Positions 33,846-43,547 of a stretch of DNA of 64,000 bases are shown here, piece by piece. The translations under genes were made by a program, and so were the position numbers. The DNA is taken from NCBI GenBank assembly GCA_003339415.1, contig PDHQ01000026.1, forward strand, positions 1-64,000, in the 5' to 3' direction. The notes under the pieces were generated by a model that worked only from the letters and a program-made list of their open reading frames with translations, made no database searches and was not told the origin of the DNA. The stretch is from Ophiocordyceps camponoti-saundersi (nom. inval.). Its lineage: Eukaryota > Ascomycota > Sordariomycetes > Hypocreales > Ophiocordycipitaceae. Numbering within the stretch: position 1 is the stretch's first letter; every line of letters begins with the position of its first letter.

Positions 33846-34971
33846 ATGGCTGATCAGTGGTTGGAAGCCTATCGGCAGCTGCCGCCGGTGTCGAGGTAAA
33901 GACCGTCCGTCCCATCTACTCTCTGTCCCTTGCCACCCCGGCTGACATTTCGCGTGGCAGGACCATGGCGACGGTCGTACTCATCAGCTCTGTCGGCGTC
34001 TACACCAGCCTCGTCTCCGGGTATTGGTTCGTCTTTCACCCGCAGTTCCTGTGGCGCTTTCCGCCTCAAATATGGCGCTTCATCACCGCTTTCCTCCTCA
34101 CCGGGCCTGAGTTGAGCATCTTGTTCGACACGTACTTTGTCTACTCGTATCTCAGTCAGCTCGAGACCGGCAATCCCCGCTTTTCCCGCAAACAGGATTT
34201 GCTATGGTATTTGACATTTGTCGGCGGCACCATCATGGCAAGTCGCTGCTCTTGATCTTACATGTTTCTGTCGCGCAACGCGCCTTCGAACCTCTTAATC
34301 TGCCCGGATAGTGTTCTCCCCACTGCTATCACGGTTCCTGGAAAAGAGGAAGATCACCCCTGTACTTCGGGCTGGCCCATCATTCGCAATCCGGGCTGGT
34401 CCGCGGTGCAGGTATGGTGGGATGTCTTAATGGATGGCTCGTTTGATCTCCTGTTCAATCGAGTGGTTTTTATAGCTCCCTACATTGCTTTGTCGCGCAT
34501 ACTTTTTTTTCTCCGCGGGGGGTTTACGAAGGCTAATCGTGGCCTCAGATCATGAACTACCTCGGTGGTCTCGGCTTTGGCACTTTTCTACGAGCTTTGA
34601 TCCTGGCCATGTGCTACACCGTGACTCAGGATCAGCGAGGCATGAAAGCCAACCTCATGTTCATCACCATTCCCGCTCCGATGACGCCTTATGCTATGCT
34701 GGCCTTCAATCTCCTCTTCCCAGGCGGCGTCAGCAACATGCTCTTGCAGCTTTTGGGCTTGCTCGCCGCGCATTTGTTCGACTTCTTGACGCGCATCTGG
34801 CCAGAGTATGGCGGCGGCAGAAACTTGATCCCCACTCCTGCCTTGTTTTCTACGGCGGTGCAGGCGGTGGAGTCAAGACTGGCTGTGCCTTCACCGGCTG
34901 CGAGTGGAGTGCAGAGAGGGCCCCTTCCAGACTCGTGGAGGACTCGAGGGGCAGGACATCGGCTGGGATGA
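33846..34971 (+). CDS. Derlin (Dfm1/Der1 family), ERAD membrane protein
   Basis: Three exons: 33846-33895, 33961-34237 and 34549-34971, total 249 residues. The first intron is normal GT-AG (65 nt). The second is 311 nt with a GCAAGT donor and CTCAG acceptor, phase 0 on both sides, with branch-like GGCTAATCG. Derlin hallmarks: PPVSRT near the N terminus, the WR motif in PPQIWRFITAFLLTGP (L1 loop), and SQLETGNPRFSRKQDLLWYL. Then come CYTVTQDQRGMKAN and GLLAAHLFDFLTRIWPEYGGG, a GxxxG-like element of the rhomboid pseudoprotease fold. The protein sits in the ER membrane and helps retrotranslocate misfolded proteins for Cdc48. The Dfm1 subtype is favoured by the VTQDQRG segment. Confidence 0.92.
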
Positions 34972-35512
34972 GATGCTGGCTTGTGTATTTGTGCTTAGCT
35001 AGTCTTGCTGCTCGTAGCAGTGTCATGAAGAGTTTGACGACAAGTTTTATTCTTTTCGCCCAGTGCCATGTATTCGCTTCTCGCCCGTGGTATTTCTTCA
35101 CGCCGAGCTTGCTCTGCTTCCAAATCGGACTCACACAGCCAGAGCGGCCTTGCTTCAGCCGTGCCCATCGTCGTGACTTGCTATTGCACAACTTGGACGC
35201 CCTCCTCCCCTGCCCACGTCTGTTTCCTTCCCTCGCCAGGCGATGACATCACGAAGAGTAGGTCACTGGCAGCTTCTCGTCCTCCTCAGAAGAGCGGAAC
35301 TTCCTGCCACGAGTTGCCCACAGCACAGGTATTTATTCTGAGCGAGAGCCCCCTCTTCCGACTCTTCTTCTTCTTCTTCTCTTCTCTTCCATCTTCATCA
35401 TTCATCTTCTCATTCCCCATCTGCTATCATTGCTCAAGTTCACACGTCTTACTCAACCAGTATCTCCCATCACAAGTTCTTATTCTCGTCCATTTTTTTT
35501 CTTGAATCAACC
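34972..35512. promoter_or_regulatory. 3' UTR of derlin and promoter of secreted repeat protein
   Basis: The last 150 bases before the ATG are strongly pyrimidine-rich (CTTCTTCTTCTTCTTC, then TCTTCATCATTC), typical of fungal promoters and transcription starts. No clear TATA box. Confidence 0.45.
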
Positions 35513-36240
35513 ATGAAGTTCTTCTCCATCAACAGCCTCTCTCTCCTCCTCGCCGGCTCCCTCCCACTCTTGGGCTGGGCTGCACAGCCGGTGGACGAGG
35601 CCCCCTCGTGGACGCTCAAGCAGGTGACACGAATCGTCCCCAGCGAAAACGAGGTGTGGCTGGGCTTCCTCATTGCCAGTGAGGGATACGAGCCGCGATG
35701 GTGCTACCTGCTGGCGCACGTCGACTCGCCTGCCAGCGAGGCTTCGTTTGTCAACGGTCGGTGTGTTGGGAGCGAGTTCAAGGTGTCGTGGGGGTACAAG
35801 AAGGAGGAGGATGCCGGCATCATGACGCTTGCCAAGTAAGTTGCGCTCATGGAATCTCGTTGACTCTGGCTGACTTGTTCTTTTTTTCTCTCTTTCACAG
35901 CGCCAACGGAACTCGCATCGCTTGGTTTGGCTGGAATGACATCAACAAGTCGACAGCCCTCGCCGACAATGGCCCCAACAACACGGAGGCAACGGAGCCG
36001 CTGTTGGGCAACACTCAGACCCCGACAGATCCCGACAACAATGAGGCCCCGGTAGATGCCGACAACACTCAAGTCCCGACAGAGGTTGACGGCGTTCAGC
36101 CTCCGGCAGAGGCCGAAGGCACTCAGACTGCGGCGGGGGAGGAAGACCACAAAATTGTCCCGGGGAAGGATGATGGCATGGAGCTGACGCCGGAAGAGGT
36201 GGCCGATGACGAGTGGAAGCCCGTGGCCTTTGTCGCTTGA
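35513..36240 (+). CDS. Secreted protein with acidic 9-residue repeats
   Basis: Two exons (35513-35835 and 35901-36240; intron GTAAGT...TTTCACAG, phase 2) give 220 residues. There is a signal peptide (MKFFSINSLSLLLAGSLPLLGWA). The N-terminal half is a compact Trp-rich domain (SWTL, VWLGFL, RWCYL, WGY, AWFGW) with two cysteines that could pair. It is followed by five exact-length 9-residue repeats (36013-36147), each with the pattern xQxPxxxDx/Gx, and an acidic tail. No known family recognised. A folded domain plus an acidic Pro/Thr-rich tail suggests a surface or effector-like protein. It converges on the gene at 36336. Confidence 0.78.
36013..36147 (+). repeat. Five tandem 27-bp units encoding 9-residue repeats
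   Basis: Units start at 36013, 36040, 36067, 36094 and 36121 with no indels. They are diverged (TQTPTDPDN, NEAPVDADN, TQVPTEVDG, VQPPAEAEG, TQTAAGEED), so the array is old or selected. Confidence 0.85.
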
Positions 36241-36335
36241 GAGGCAGGTTGAGATTGGGTTGTTTCATGTAACTTTTAGTATTCTTTTCCCCTTCAGCCT
36301 CGAGAGGCAATCCGTTGGTGTGTAAGTGTAATGCT

Positions 36336-37067
36336 TTAGTATCCGTATAATGTGCTCTTTCCGCTCCTGAGGGGCACTTCAAAGAAGTTGTCGTCGTTGT
36401 CGCGATGATTCTGCTGTCGTGAGCCTGACCGCCATTCAGTGACTGGTGGGCTGTAATGGCGGAGTCGCTCATGAGGTTCTGTCTCTGCCCTTGTCTGCTT
36501 CCTGGGCATGGGGAGTCTTGGTAGAGAGGCGAGCGGGATGGCAAATGGACGACTTGCCGGCCTCCCCGCATTCGTACCAACGGCCGGGGACGGAGCGGCC
36601 AGCTTGGCGGACTCCTGAGCGGCTGCGATGTAGGTCCGTATCGCATATGAATCCGGCCTATTGGATCGCACCGGCACAGACGACGGCGGTTCCGGAGGAG
36701 GTCTTATCACGGGCCAGCTCGTGGTCGGGATGTAAGCAGGGTGAGTGGGCATCGCATTGTCGGGATTGAGCGGGACTTGTAGCGCATGTCGATTGACGAG
36801 GTCGTAGTAGTCTCCCGACGAACCGAACAGCTGGGACTCTCCTCCCGTACCGCGCTCGCGACATTCCCGACGGCCGGCGCTTGCGGAGTTGGTGGAAACG
36901 TCGTCTAGCTCGTTCATTGAGGCCTCGCGACGGTAGTAGATTATGAAGAGGAGGGCGGCGAGGGCGAATATTAGGACTACGCCTATGACGATGCCGACTA
37001 TCGTGCCTGGAGGGAGACTGTTGTCTACATCGCGACGGTGTAGTTGAGGTGGAGGTGAGGGAGTCAT
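36336..37067 (-). CDS. Single-pass membrane protein with disordered cytosolic tail
   Basis: 243 residues. A short N-terminal part (MTPSPPPQLHRRDVDNSLPP) has no signal peptide of its own. One strong transmembrane helix (TIVGIVIGVVLIFALAALLF) is followed by YYRRE, a positive-inside stop. The remaining 190 residues are Pro/Arg/Ser-rich, low-complexity and probably cytosolic. This is the architecture of fungal Mid2/Wsc-like or 'transmembrane alpha-helix' proteins, but without an ectodomain. An upstream exon with an ectodomain is possible but I could not place one. Function unknown. Confidence 0.65.
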   Translation of the reverse strand: MTPSPPPQLHRRDVDNSLPPGTIVGIVIGVVLIFALAALLFIIYYRREASMNELDDVSTNSASAGRRECRERGTGGESQLFGSSGDYYDLVNRHALQVPLNPDNAMPTHPAYIPTTSWPVIRPPPEPPSSVPVRSNRPDSYAIRTYIAAAQESAKLAAPSPAVGTNAGRPASRPFAIPLASLPRLPMPRKQTRAETEPHERLRHYSPPVTEWRSGSRQQNHRDNDDNFFEVPLRSGKSTLYGY

Positions 37068-40000
37068 GGTGGGCGATGGCTTGGCTTTCTCACTTTCGGG
37101 GTATGGAGGTAAGGCATCATCTTATGGACGAGGGGGGGGACAGCATCTTGGGTTTCTTTGCTCTCTTTGAGGTTACACCGTCGTACGGGCATGGTATGAA
37201 TCAGGTCATGTCCGAGTTGGCTCTACATATATACGGGACGGTAAAGAAAAGAGGGTTTCGATGATGGGGAGTTAATAAACAGCATGGTCCGCATAAGAGA
37301 GGTCGTGATCCTTGGCGCTGCGGGTTGGCGTGCGTAGACGCGGGCCAAGCCAATGATGTGATCTGGCTCATGTGCCTGTGAAGGGGAGAAGTAACCGTGA
37401 TAGATGATGGCGGCAAGGAGGGTGGATTGTCATGTAGGTAATCCGGAGGGTTGCACTCGGCGGTTGGGCGGTTAAGTGCATGCTGATAGGATCGGTTAGA
37501 CGGCTGGGCGGGGGAGTGTGGCATGTCGTGCGGATAGCAGCCGGGATGGATGGGTGAAGCTGAGATGGGTAATGGGCCAACGGTGAATCAAGGTACTGGC
37601 CGAGCATCAGAATGACGAGGCATTCTTTCGATACCAGAAGGTCACGTTTGAACACATTGTCAGTGGAGTGAAATCTGTTTATGGATATGAGGACGTCGAG
37701 GTCGAGGCCTTGTGTGTTCGGATCGACGACCCGAACGTTCACCTTCATGGTTAGACTCATCACCAAACGGCAAGGCCGTTACACAGCAGGACGGTCTCAG
37801 GCCCCTTGTAGGAGGGAAGGAAAACAGAAGAATGGAAGGGAAATATGAGATCGAGAGGAATGGAGCGGTGTAGGTAGCTTTGCAGGTGATGAGCATGCTC
37901 AGAGATGGCTACCTCAGAAGCTCGGCACGAGTGCTTGTTTCTTCGACAACGGGAGGAACTGCAGGTTCTGCTTGTCCACGTTCTTTTGCCTCGGAAGGCC
38001 TCTATTTGTACGCCATCTTACAAGGCCCTCTCAGGGGAAAGCTCTTAAGAAGATGGCCAATACGGATGACAAGGATGAATTCCCCTTGGTATATTCATCG
38101 TGAGTACATCATTCTTGTAAGTAGTTTCTTGGCCAGCTTAAAAACCTGCTACGTGAGTTCCTGAGATCGGTTACTCCGTAGCAGGACTTGCAGGCCTGCC
38201 ATGATCACCTGATCTTGAAAGGGCTCTTCTTTCTGATGACATCTGAAGCCCGGCAGACTGCTGTCCAGCCTCATACCTAAGCTGTATGTAGACTCCCCTT
38301 GTCGGTTGCCTCTGCAGGCCCCAAACTCATCCTTAGAGCCAGGTCCAGCCACTCAGTCCCGGTGTTTTTGACAAGATTCTGCAAGTGAAACCCCGCGATA
38401 CGGACAGTCGTGAGCAATATTCGACCCACTCGGTCTTACGGCCTTTGTTGTACGAAGCCGCACGGGTAGAGTGCGTGTGTTGCGCCCATTATAGCCATGA
38501 CGCCAATCTCACTTCCTTCCAAGTAAAAGAGAAAAGAACAGCTGCACCCATGACGAAACCTAGCTCTGCAGAGCATCGGCAGAATCGAGAGAGGAGTACC
38601 CATCCGCCGAGGTAGTTGACAGAGGAGACGAGAAATAGCTGCGATTGCTTTTCACTCTCCCATCTCGCTTCGACTCTCTTCCGTCTTCTCCATCCTCCGC
38701 CACAGGTTACACAAATCGCTGAAAGTCTGGCTCATAGCAGATACAGGTATGAGCATGAGTGTGGGTTAAATGATCTACTTGCCGTCCCATACTCGCTGCC
38801 GTGGAAGAACAAAGCGTGGGAAGCGGAGGAGCCAGTCTCTCTACCAGCCAGTCAGCGTATCGAGGTGTAGGGGGTTCGAGAAGCCTCTCCGCTGCCCAGT
38901 CCGCGTCGGCGGTTTGTGGAGGTTATGCCCTTGTGTACTTGCTTTCCTGGTTCACGCAGAAGGTCTTCACATCGATTCCTCGAATTTGGCAAGGCTCAAG
39001 GAGGTTCTATGTTCCCGATATCTGGTCGTCTATAAGGGCTCTGCTCTCCCGTAAAGGGGTCTGGGCTGTTGGAGCCATCACAAGACTGGCACGTGCCGCG
39101 TGACCAGCATGCTCCCCCTTTTCTTCTCCTCTCGCGATCCTTCCTGTGCTAAGCTCTCAGCTAGATTCATCCATGATTCCCTTCTCACGTTGCTTTGCCT
39201 TCCGGTGACGCTATCGCACACAGCGAGAGCGGCGGCCCGGGGTCGTGGCGGTTTGGTCGCGAGGCGGAGAGGCAATGGCAAGACGGTCTCGTGCAACTAG
39301 GAACGGCACCTTTTTCGTAGCTGGCGCGCTTTCTGCGCAGGGCTGGCCGCGACCTCTCTGGCAATCGACGCGGCCGGTGTTGCAAAGATCCTAGATGCAT
39401 GGCGTGCAGAGGCAGTCGACGCCCAAACCACCCGCGGGCCCCCCCATCACCTCACTTGCGCTTTCGCATTGCTTCGCGCCCAAGGCGGATATTTTCGATC
39501 AAGACTCGGTGGTGACAAGCACTGACTTCCGCCTCCGCGCCCTCCTGAAGAGGCCAATGGGCCATCATAAAGGCGGCGAGCGTCTTCGCCGCCTCCTCAC
39601 CACGCTGCGCCACCTGAATCTCTTGCGTTAATTACTATGCCACCAACCATGGACAAGGATAAGTACTTACCGGGACGCACTTTGTGCCGGTCTTGGCACA
39701 GTCATAACAGGCCCGCGCCCGTACCGAGGCCTGCTCCTAGTAGTCGACTTCTCGCGGCATCCTCTTCGTACGAATCTCCCTCGACCTAAAACCAGTTATA
39801 TGGGAGTACTATGTCAAGCTGACCATCAGGTCGTTATATGGTGGAGAGTATTATATGGACGGGCTTTATGACCAGGCTACCAGTTACCAACTACACTACT
39901 GCTACACGGGAAAAAAAAAACATACAGCAGCCGGTGTTCGCTGGTCGTCACCGACCCAACTACTAATCTGCCCCTTGCCAGTTTAACTAGGGGAGAGCGG

Positions 40001-41063
40001 ACGGGATCCCGTGTTTTCTAGCAGGTATGGCCGTATGTGCTAGGTGAGCACACAGAGAACGTATATGAAGGAAGACACAAAAGCCTGCATACATACATCT
40101 ATAACCTCATTACCCGGCCTCATCCGCAGTCTTCCACCTCGCCACCACTCCCGTCCCACTCCACCTCGAAATCCCCATCCAAAGCCGGACGCGGCTCCCT
40201 TACTTTGAGCAAACCCTCCATTGTCATGCGTCGCGACGGCGACGGGATCAGCCTTGAGACCTGTTCGTCTCTCCAAACCTGCCCACCCCTGCAAAGCTGT
40301 CCGCCTCTTTCGCATTCCCAGAATGATGCTTGCGGATTCCGTTTCGAGGACGTGTCCAAGCTCTTCGATGAAAACCCAGGAGATAATTTTCTTTGATGTA
40401 CTCGCCCTGAGTGTCATCTCGCCCGCAAATTATCGTGTGAGCTCCGTCCACTGGCTTTTTGCAAAACACTGCTCAGCCTTTCCGGAATTCGCCGCCTGTG
40501 GATCTGCGTACCATCCATCTGGGATGCCAGCCGCCGCCTCTGCCTCTCTCTAAAGCCTTCGTCTCATTGGACAGTTGGAAGGTGGTTTGTTTGTTGTGAC
40601 TAAGATCTCAAGCTGTCTATCCAGTCTTGAGCTTCTCCCGTCCATGGGTTAGTTCAACGAGAAGTTCGCCATTGATCCGTGGTACGCTTGATCGTAGTCA
40701 TATGTGGCGTTATCCCTCCGCGCTTCTGTGTTCAGTCTCGATAAGGTGCTCGTGGGCAGCTAATAGCAAATGGTTTCCTGACCAAGTTGACCCATCCCCG
40801 TGTGCATCCCTCCGGGCTTGGGCTACCTCACTTCTGTCATTTAAGCCAAGTAGGTAGTTGAACTTTAAAATGGGGATTCGTCGATTTTCCGCCCGACGCC
40901 GCCTTTCGAGTGCTCCTATCAAAACATATTAGTCTGATTGCCGGCCAACGAATCTCCTAAAGCGCATACGTACAGTATATTCACCTGAGTATATTCCCCT
41001 TCTTCGGCCACCTCTCTAGCCATCCGCTCCATTTCGATTGCGAGGCGATTGCGAGGCCACCGT
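37068..41063. other. Gene-poor region
   Basis: Four kilobases with only short, unconvincing frames. One 100-codon plus-strand frame (38801-39103) is listed separately. AT-rich spacers near 39,780-39,960 and microsatellite traces are present. Base composition is normal, so this is not RIP DNA. It may hold remains of decayed genes. Confidence 0.45.
38801..39103 (+). CDS. Short uncertain ORF, 100 aa
   Basis: The second half (GYALVYLLSWFTQKVFTSIP...RALLSRKGVWAVGAITRLA) looks protein-like, with a hydrophobic Trp-rich helix. The first half is Ser-rich low complexity. No family recognised, no splice or promoter support. It may be chance or a fragment. Confidence 0.2.
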   Translation: MEEQSVGSGGASLSTSQSAYRGVGGSRSLSAAQSASAVCGGYALVYLLSWFTQKVFTSIPRIWQGSRRFYVPDIWSSIRALLSRKGVWAVGAITRLARAA

Positions 41064-41720
41064 TCAGTGTGCTGCATGCCCATTCATCATGTGCAGACAT
41101 TGTCGAGGCGCAAGCTGTGATGACTGTCCCCAGTGTCTCGCGCAGTTTAGGAGTTCTTGGCGGACGCCCTGCTCGTTGACCCTTTGGCGGAGTGCAAACT
41201 GTTGAATCGAGCTCAGAAACGTCCACCAAATGTATCTTGAGCGTGAGTGGAAGACGTTCAGGAAGATAAGTGGACTGTTGTGAAGTGCTGCTATCGTCTC
41301 CACGGGATATCCCAATTCCTCTTTGGCGAAGGAACCTGGTTGACTCTGTCGGTTTTCTTTATCTAGCACCCAAAGCTTGTAGTTCTTCACCTTTTGCGAC
41401 GCCCAGACCTGGAGCTCGTCGTCGTCCAAAGTAGGGTGAGTACCGATTTCGTCGATGCTGAGCTGGATATTCGGGATAATTGTAATTTCGCCCGTGTTAA
41501 GAGCCCTCTTAGTATCCGGATGAAGGAACAGACCGTTCAGTGGCGTGAAGACTTCCTCATGAGGACCATCGAAATTCCAGTACGCAATTATCCCTCGGAT
41601 AACCGTGCCAGGCGTCGTGAGGAAACGCCCTTCGATTGAATGCGAGGTTGTGTGACGAGATAGTCGTGCGGGGCGTGCAGCCCTTCGATTGAATCCCGTC
41701 ACGTCGGGAGCGTCCGACAA
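41064..41720 (-). CDS. Hypothetical protein, 218 aa
   Basis: Single open frame with globular-looking composition, e.g. TVIRGIIAYWNFDGPHEEVF, NGLFLHPDTKRALNTGEI and SRYIWWTFLSSIQQFALRQ. I recognise no domain. The spacing of NGLFLHPD...LNTGEITI faintly recalls fungal HNH-nuclease proteins, but the histidine and asparagine pair cannot be shown. The gene may be partial; frames further left on the same strand (40248-40922) could be decayed exons. Confidence 0.35.
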   Translation of the reverse strand: MSDAPDVTGFNRRAARPARLSRHTTSHSIEGRFLTTPGTVIRGIIAYWNFDGPHEEVFTPLNGLFLHPDTKRALNTGEITIIPNIQLSIDEIGTHPTLDDDELQVWASQKVKNYKLWVLDKENRQSQPGSFAKEELGYPVETIAALHNSPLIFLNVFHSRSRYIWWTFLSSIQQFALRQRVNEQGVRQELLNCARHWGQSSQLAPRQCLHMMNGHAAH

Positions 41721-41773
41721 CCGCGCGCTTGTGTCAGGCTTTTAGAAAAGTGAGGCCTGACGCAAGCAAATGC

Positions 41774-41812
41774 AAGTAGATTGCTACCATATGATGGCTC
41801 GCATAATGCGTG
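41774..41812. repeat. Hairpin motif TTGCTACCATATGATG + inverted repeat, copy 2
   Basis: Same leader as at 20,683 but a different stem: GATGGC-T-CGCA, loop TAA, TGCG-T-GCCATC. Leader conserved and stem changed on both arms. Confidence 0.5.
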
Positions 41813-42410
41813 CCATCACCAAAGAGGCAAAGAACGAGCACAACTGGAGATCATTCCCGCCATAAGCTTTGATCATGAGTTCTTTCATTTTGCTCTGCTC
41901 GCTCGATTGGCGTGACCCTTCGCCCAATTCCAAGCCGAAACCAAGAGAAGAAATTTTGAAGAGCTTGAGAAAAGTGTCTTGTATTCGCATGGGAATCTCT
42001 GAGGAAGACTTTTGTCGCTTACTGATATATGTTGACTTTGTAGATCAGCAACTTCTTGATCATCGTGTTCTTCAACCGCCTTCTCTGCAGCCGGATATCC
42101 CAACCTGGCCTGCGAACGCTGCTTGTTCCTGTCAAGATGGCCGCGTGTCGGAAGGGTTCATCCGAATTCTCGTAGCAGCTGCAGGTTTCGTCCGAACTGT
42201 CAGCTGCTTCTGCCATCACGGTTGTTTCATCAACATCCGATTCCCCCTGATGAGGTGGCTGACGCCCCTCGCAAGGAGACTTGCCCGTCGGTTGGTTCCT
42301 TCAGGGGATACGTCTCACAGTAGAGTACTTGAGGTAGGCGTTTTCCACGCAAGTTGAATTGCCGGGGCCAGGTATGTCTTGCCTTCGCTCACGGGGAGCT
42401 TTCAGAGGAA

Positions 42411-42635
42411 GTGTGCTGTGTTGATCACTTGGACCGGAAAGCACCGTCGACGGGTAGCAGATGCATTGAGGATCGTGTTTTGCCTTCGCCCAAGCGGAGC
42501 AGGTGGCTTTTTATTTCAGTGTCTGTGTGCTGTACTCATCACGTGGACCGTAAAGGACCGTTGACACTTGACAGGTGGCAGATGGACTCGGGGGCACCTC
42601 CTGTGGGCTCGGTTCTCATTCGCCGAGCGGCTTAG
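42411..42635 (+). repeat. Diverged tandem duplication, about 90-105 bp units
   Basis: GTGTGCTGTGTTGATCACTT at 42,411 recurs as GTGTGCTGTACTCATCACGT at about 42,526, with further matches (GGACCG.AAAG.ACCGT, GGTAGCAGATG/GGTGGCAGATG, CGCC.AGCGG). One plus-strand frame stays open across both units (42354-42635, 93 codons) with the repeated peptide VCCxxHxDRKxPxT. No family recognised; it may be a relic. Confidence 0.45.
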
Positions 42636-42759
42636 TATCTGGCCTGAGGGCTTCTCAGCCGTATCGATGCTGCTTAGACCCTTGCAGAGACTATGGCAAC
42701 CACTCAATCGTTCGATGGTCGTTCTGCTGCCTTTACAATCCTCGACTTCAAAAAGCTGA

Positions 42760-43547
42760 CTAGGTGCGCATGTAGTCGGGGGTGGAGACCGAAGCTACGG
42801 ACCCGGGCGCGGCCGGGAGGGGCCGTGTCTAGGGGCCGTGTCTTACAGGATACCATGCACATACGGATACGGAGGTTCACAGGCCCGACCGAGTCATAGG
42901 CCCGCTCGTGGATCTGAAGTATTCTTCACAAAGCGAATAATTATCTGAGAAGAGCGGTCAGACATGTCGCAAAAGACGATCGTAGTATGTACCCCTAGGT
43001 TGGTAGTCCCTGGTGTTGGATGCACCGCGGTACTTTCTTTTTCCGCCCGCTCCTACGCGGTAATTAGGTACCGCTTTACTCCGTCGCAATCGCACCTTTC
43101 ACTGACGGACTTGCTTCCCGGCAAGGCGCAAGTTGCCTGGTTGCAAGGCGCGTCTTGGGGGCACCTGCAAGGCATTTTACAGGAAGTAAGGATAGGTGGG
43201 TAGATTCCCAGGTAGGTAGGTAGGCAGGTTGACTTGGTCTTGTGAGACGGAGAAGTTCGGGCGGCTAAAAGCCCACGTTAACTGGCCGTCCCCCTTAATG
43301 AAACAAGTCCAGCTACGGCATAGGCCAGCTTCCCTTAAACCACTATCAAGGCACACTTTAGCCTTAGCTGCCGATCCGCTCCCCACCCGTCTAAAAGAGG
43401 GCTTTCTCTCTCTGTTCCTGGCGGTCGGCCCACTAACGGGGAAAACTGGATGATGCTGCTTCTTCTCCCCCCCCACCACTTTCCCCTTCCCCGCGCTCTT
43501 CCATCCCATTCATCCGGTAACAGCCAAAGGCATAACAAAGACCCATC
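42760..43547. promoter_or_regulatory. Upstream region of NTA1
   Basis: Contains short (GGTA)n at about 43,208-43,225 and C/CT-rich DNA (43,466-43,500) just before the NTA1 start. No gene seen. Confidence 0.4.

Noticed and set aside
38870..38900. tRNA B-box-like GGGTTCGAGAAGCC
   Set aside because: No matching acceptor, D-arm or anticodon stem can be built around it.
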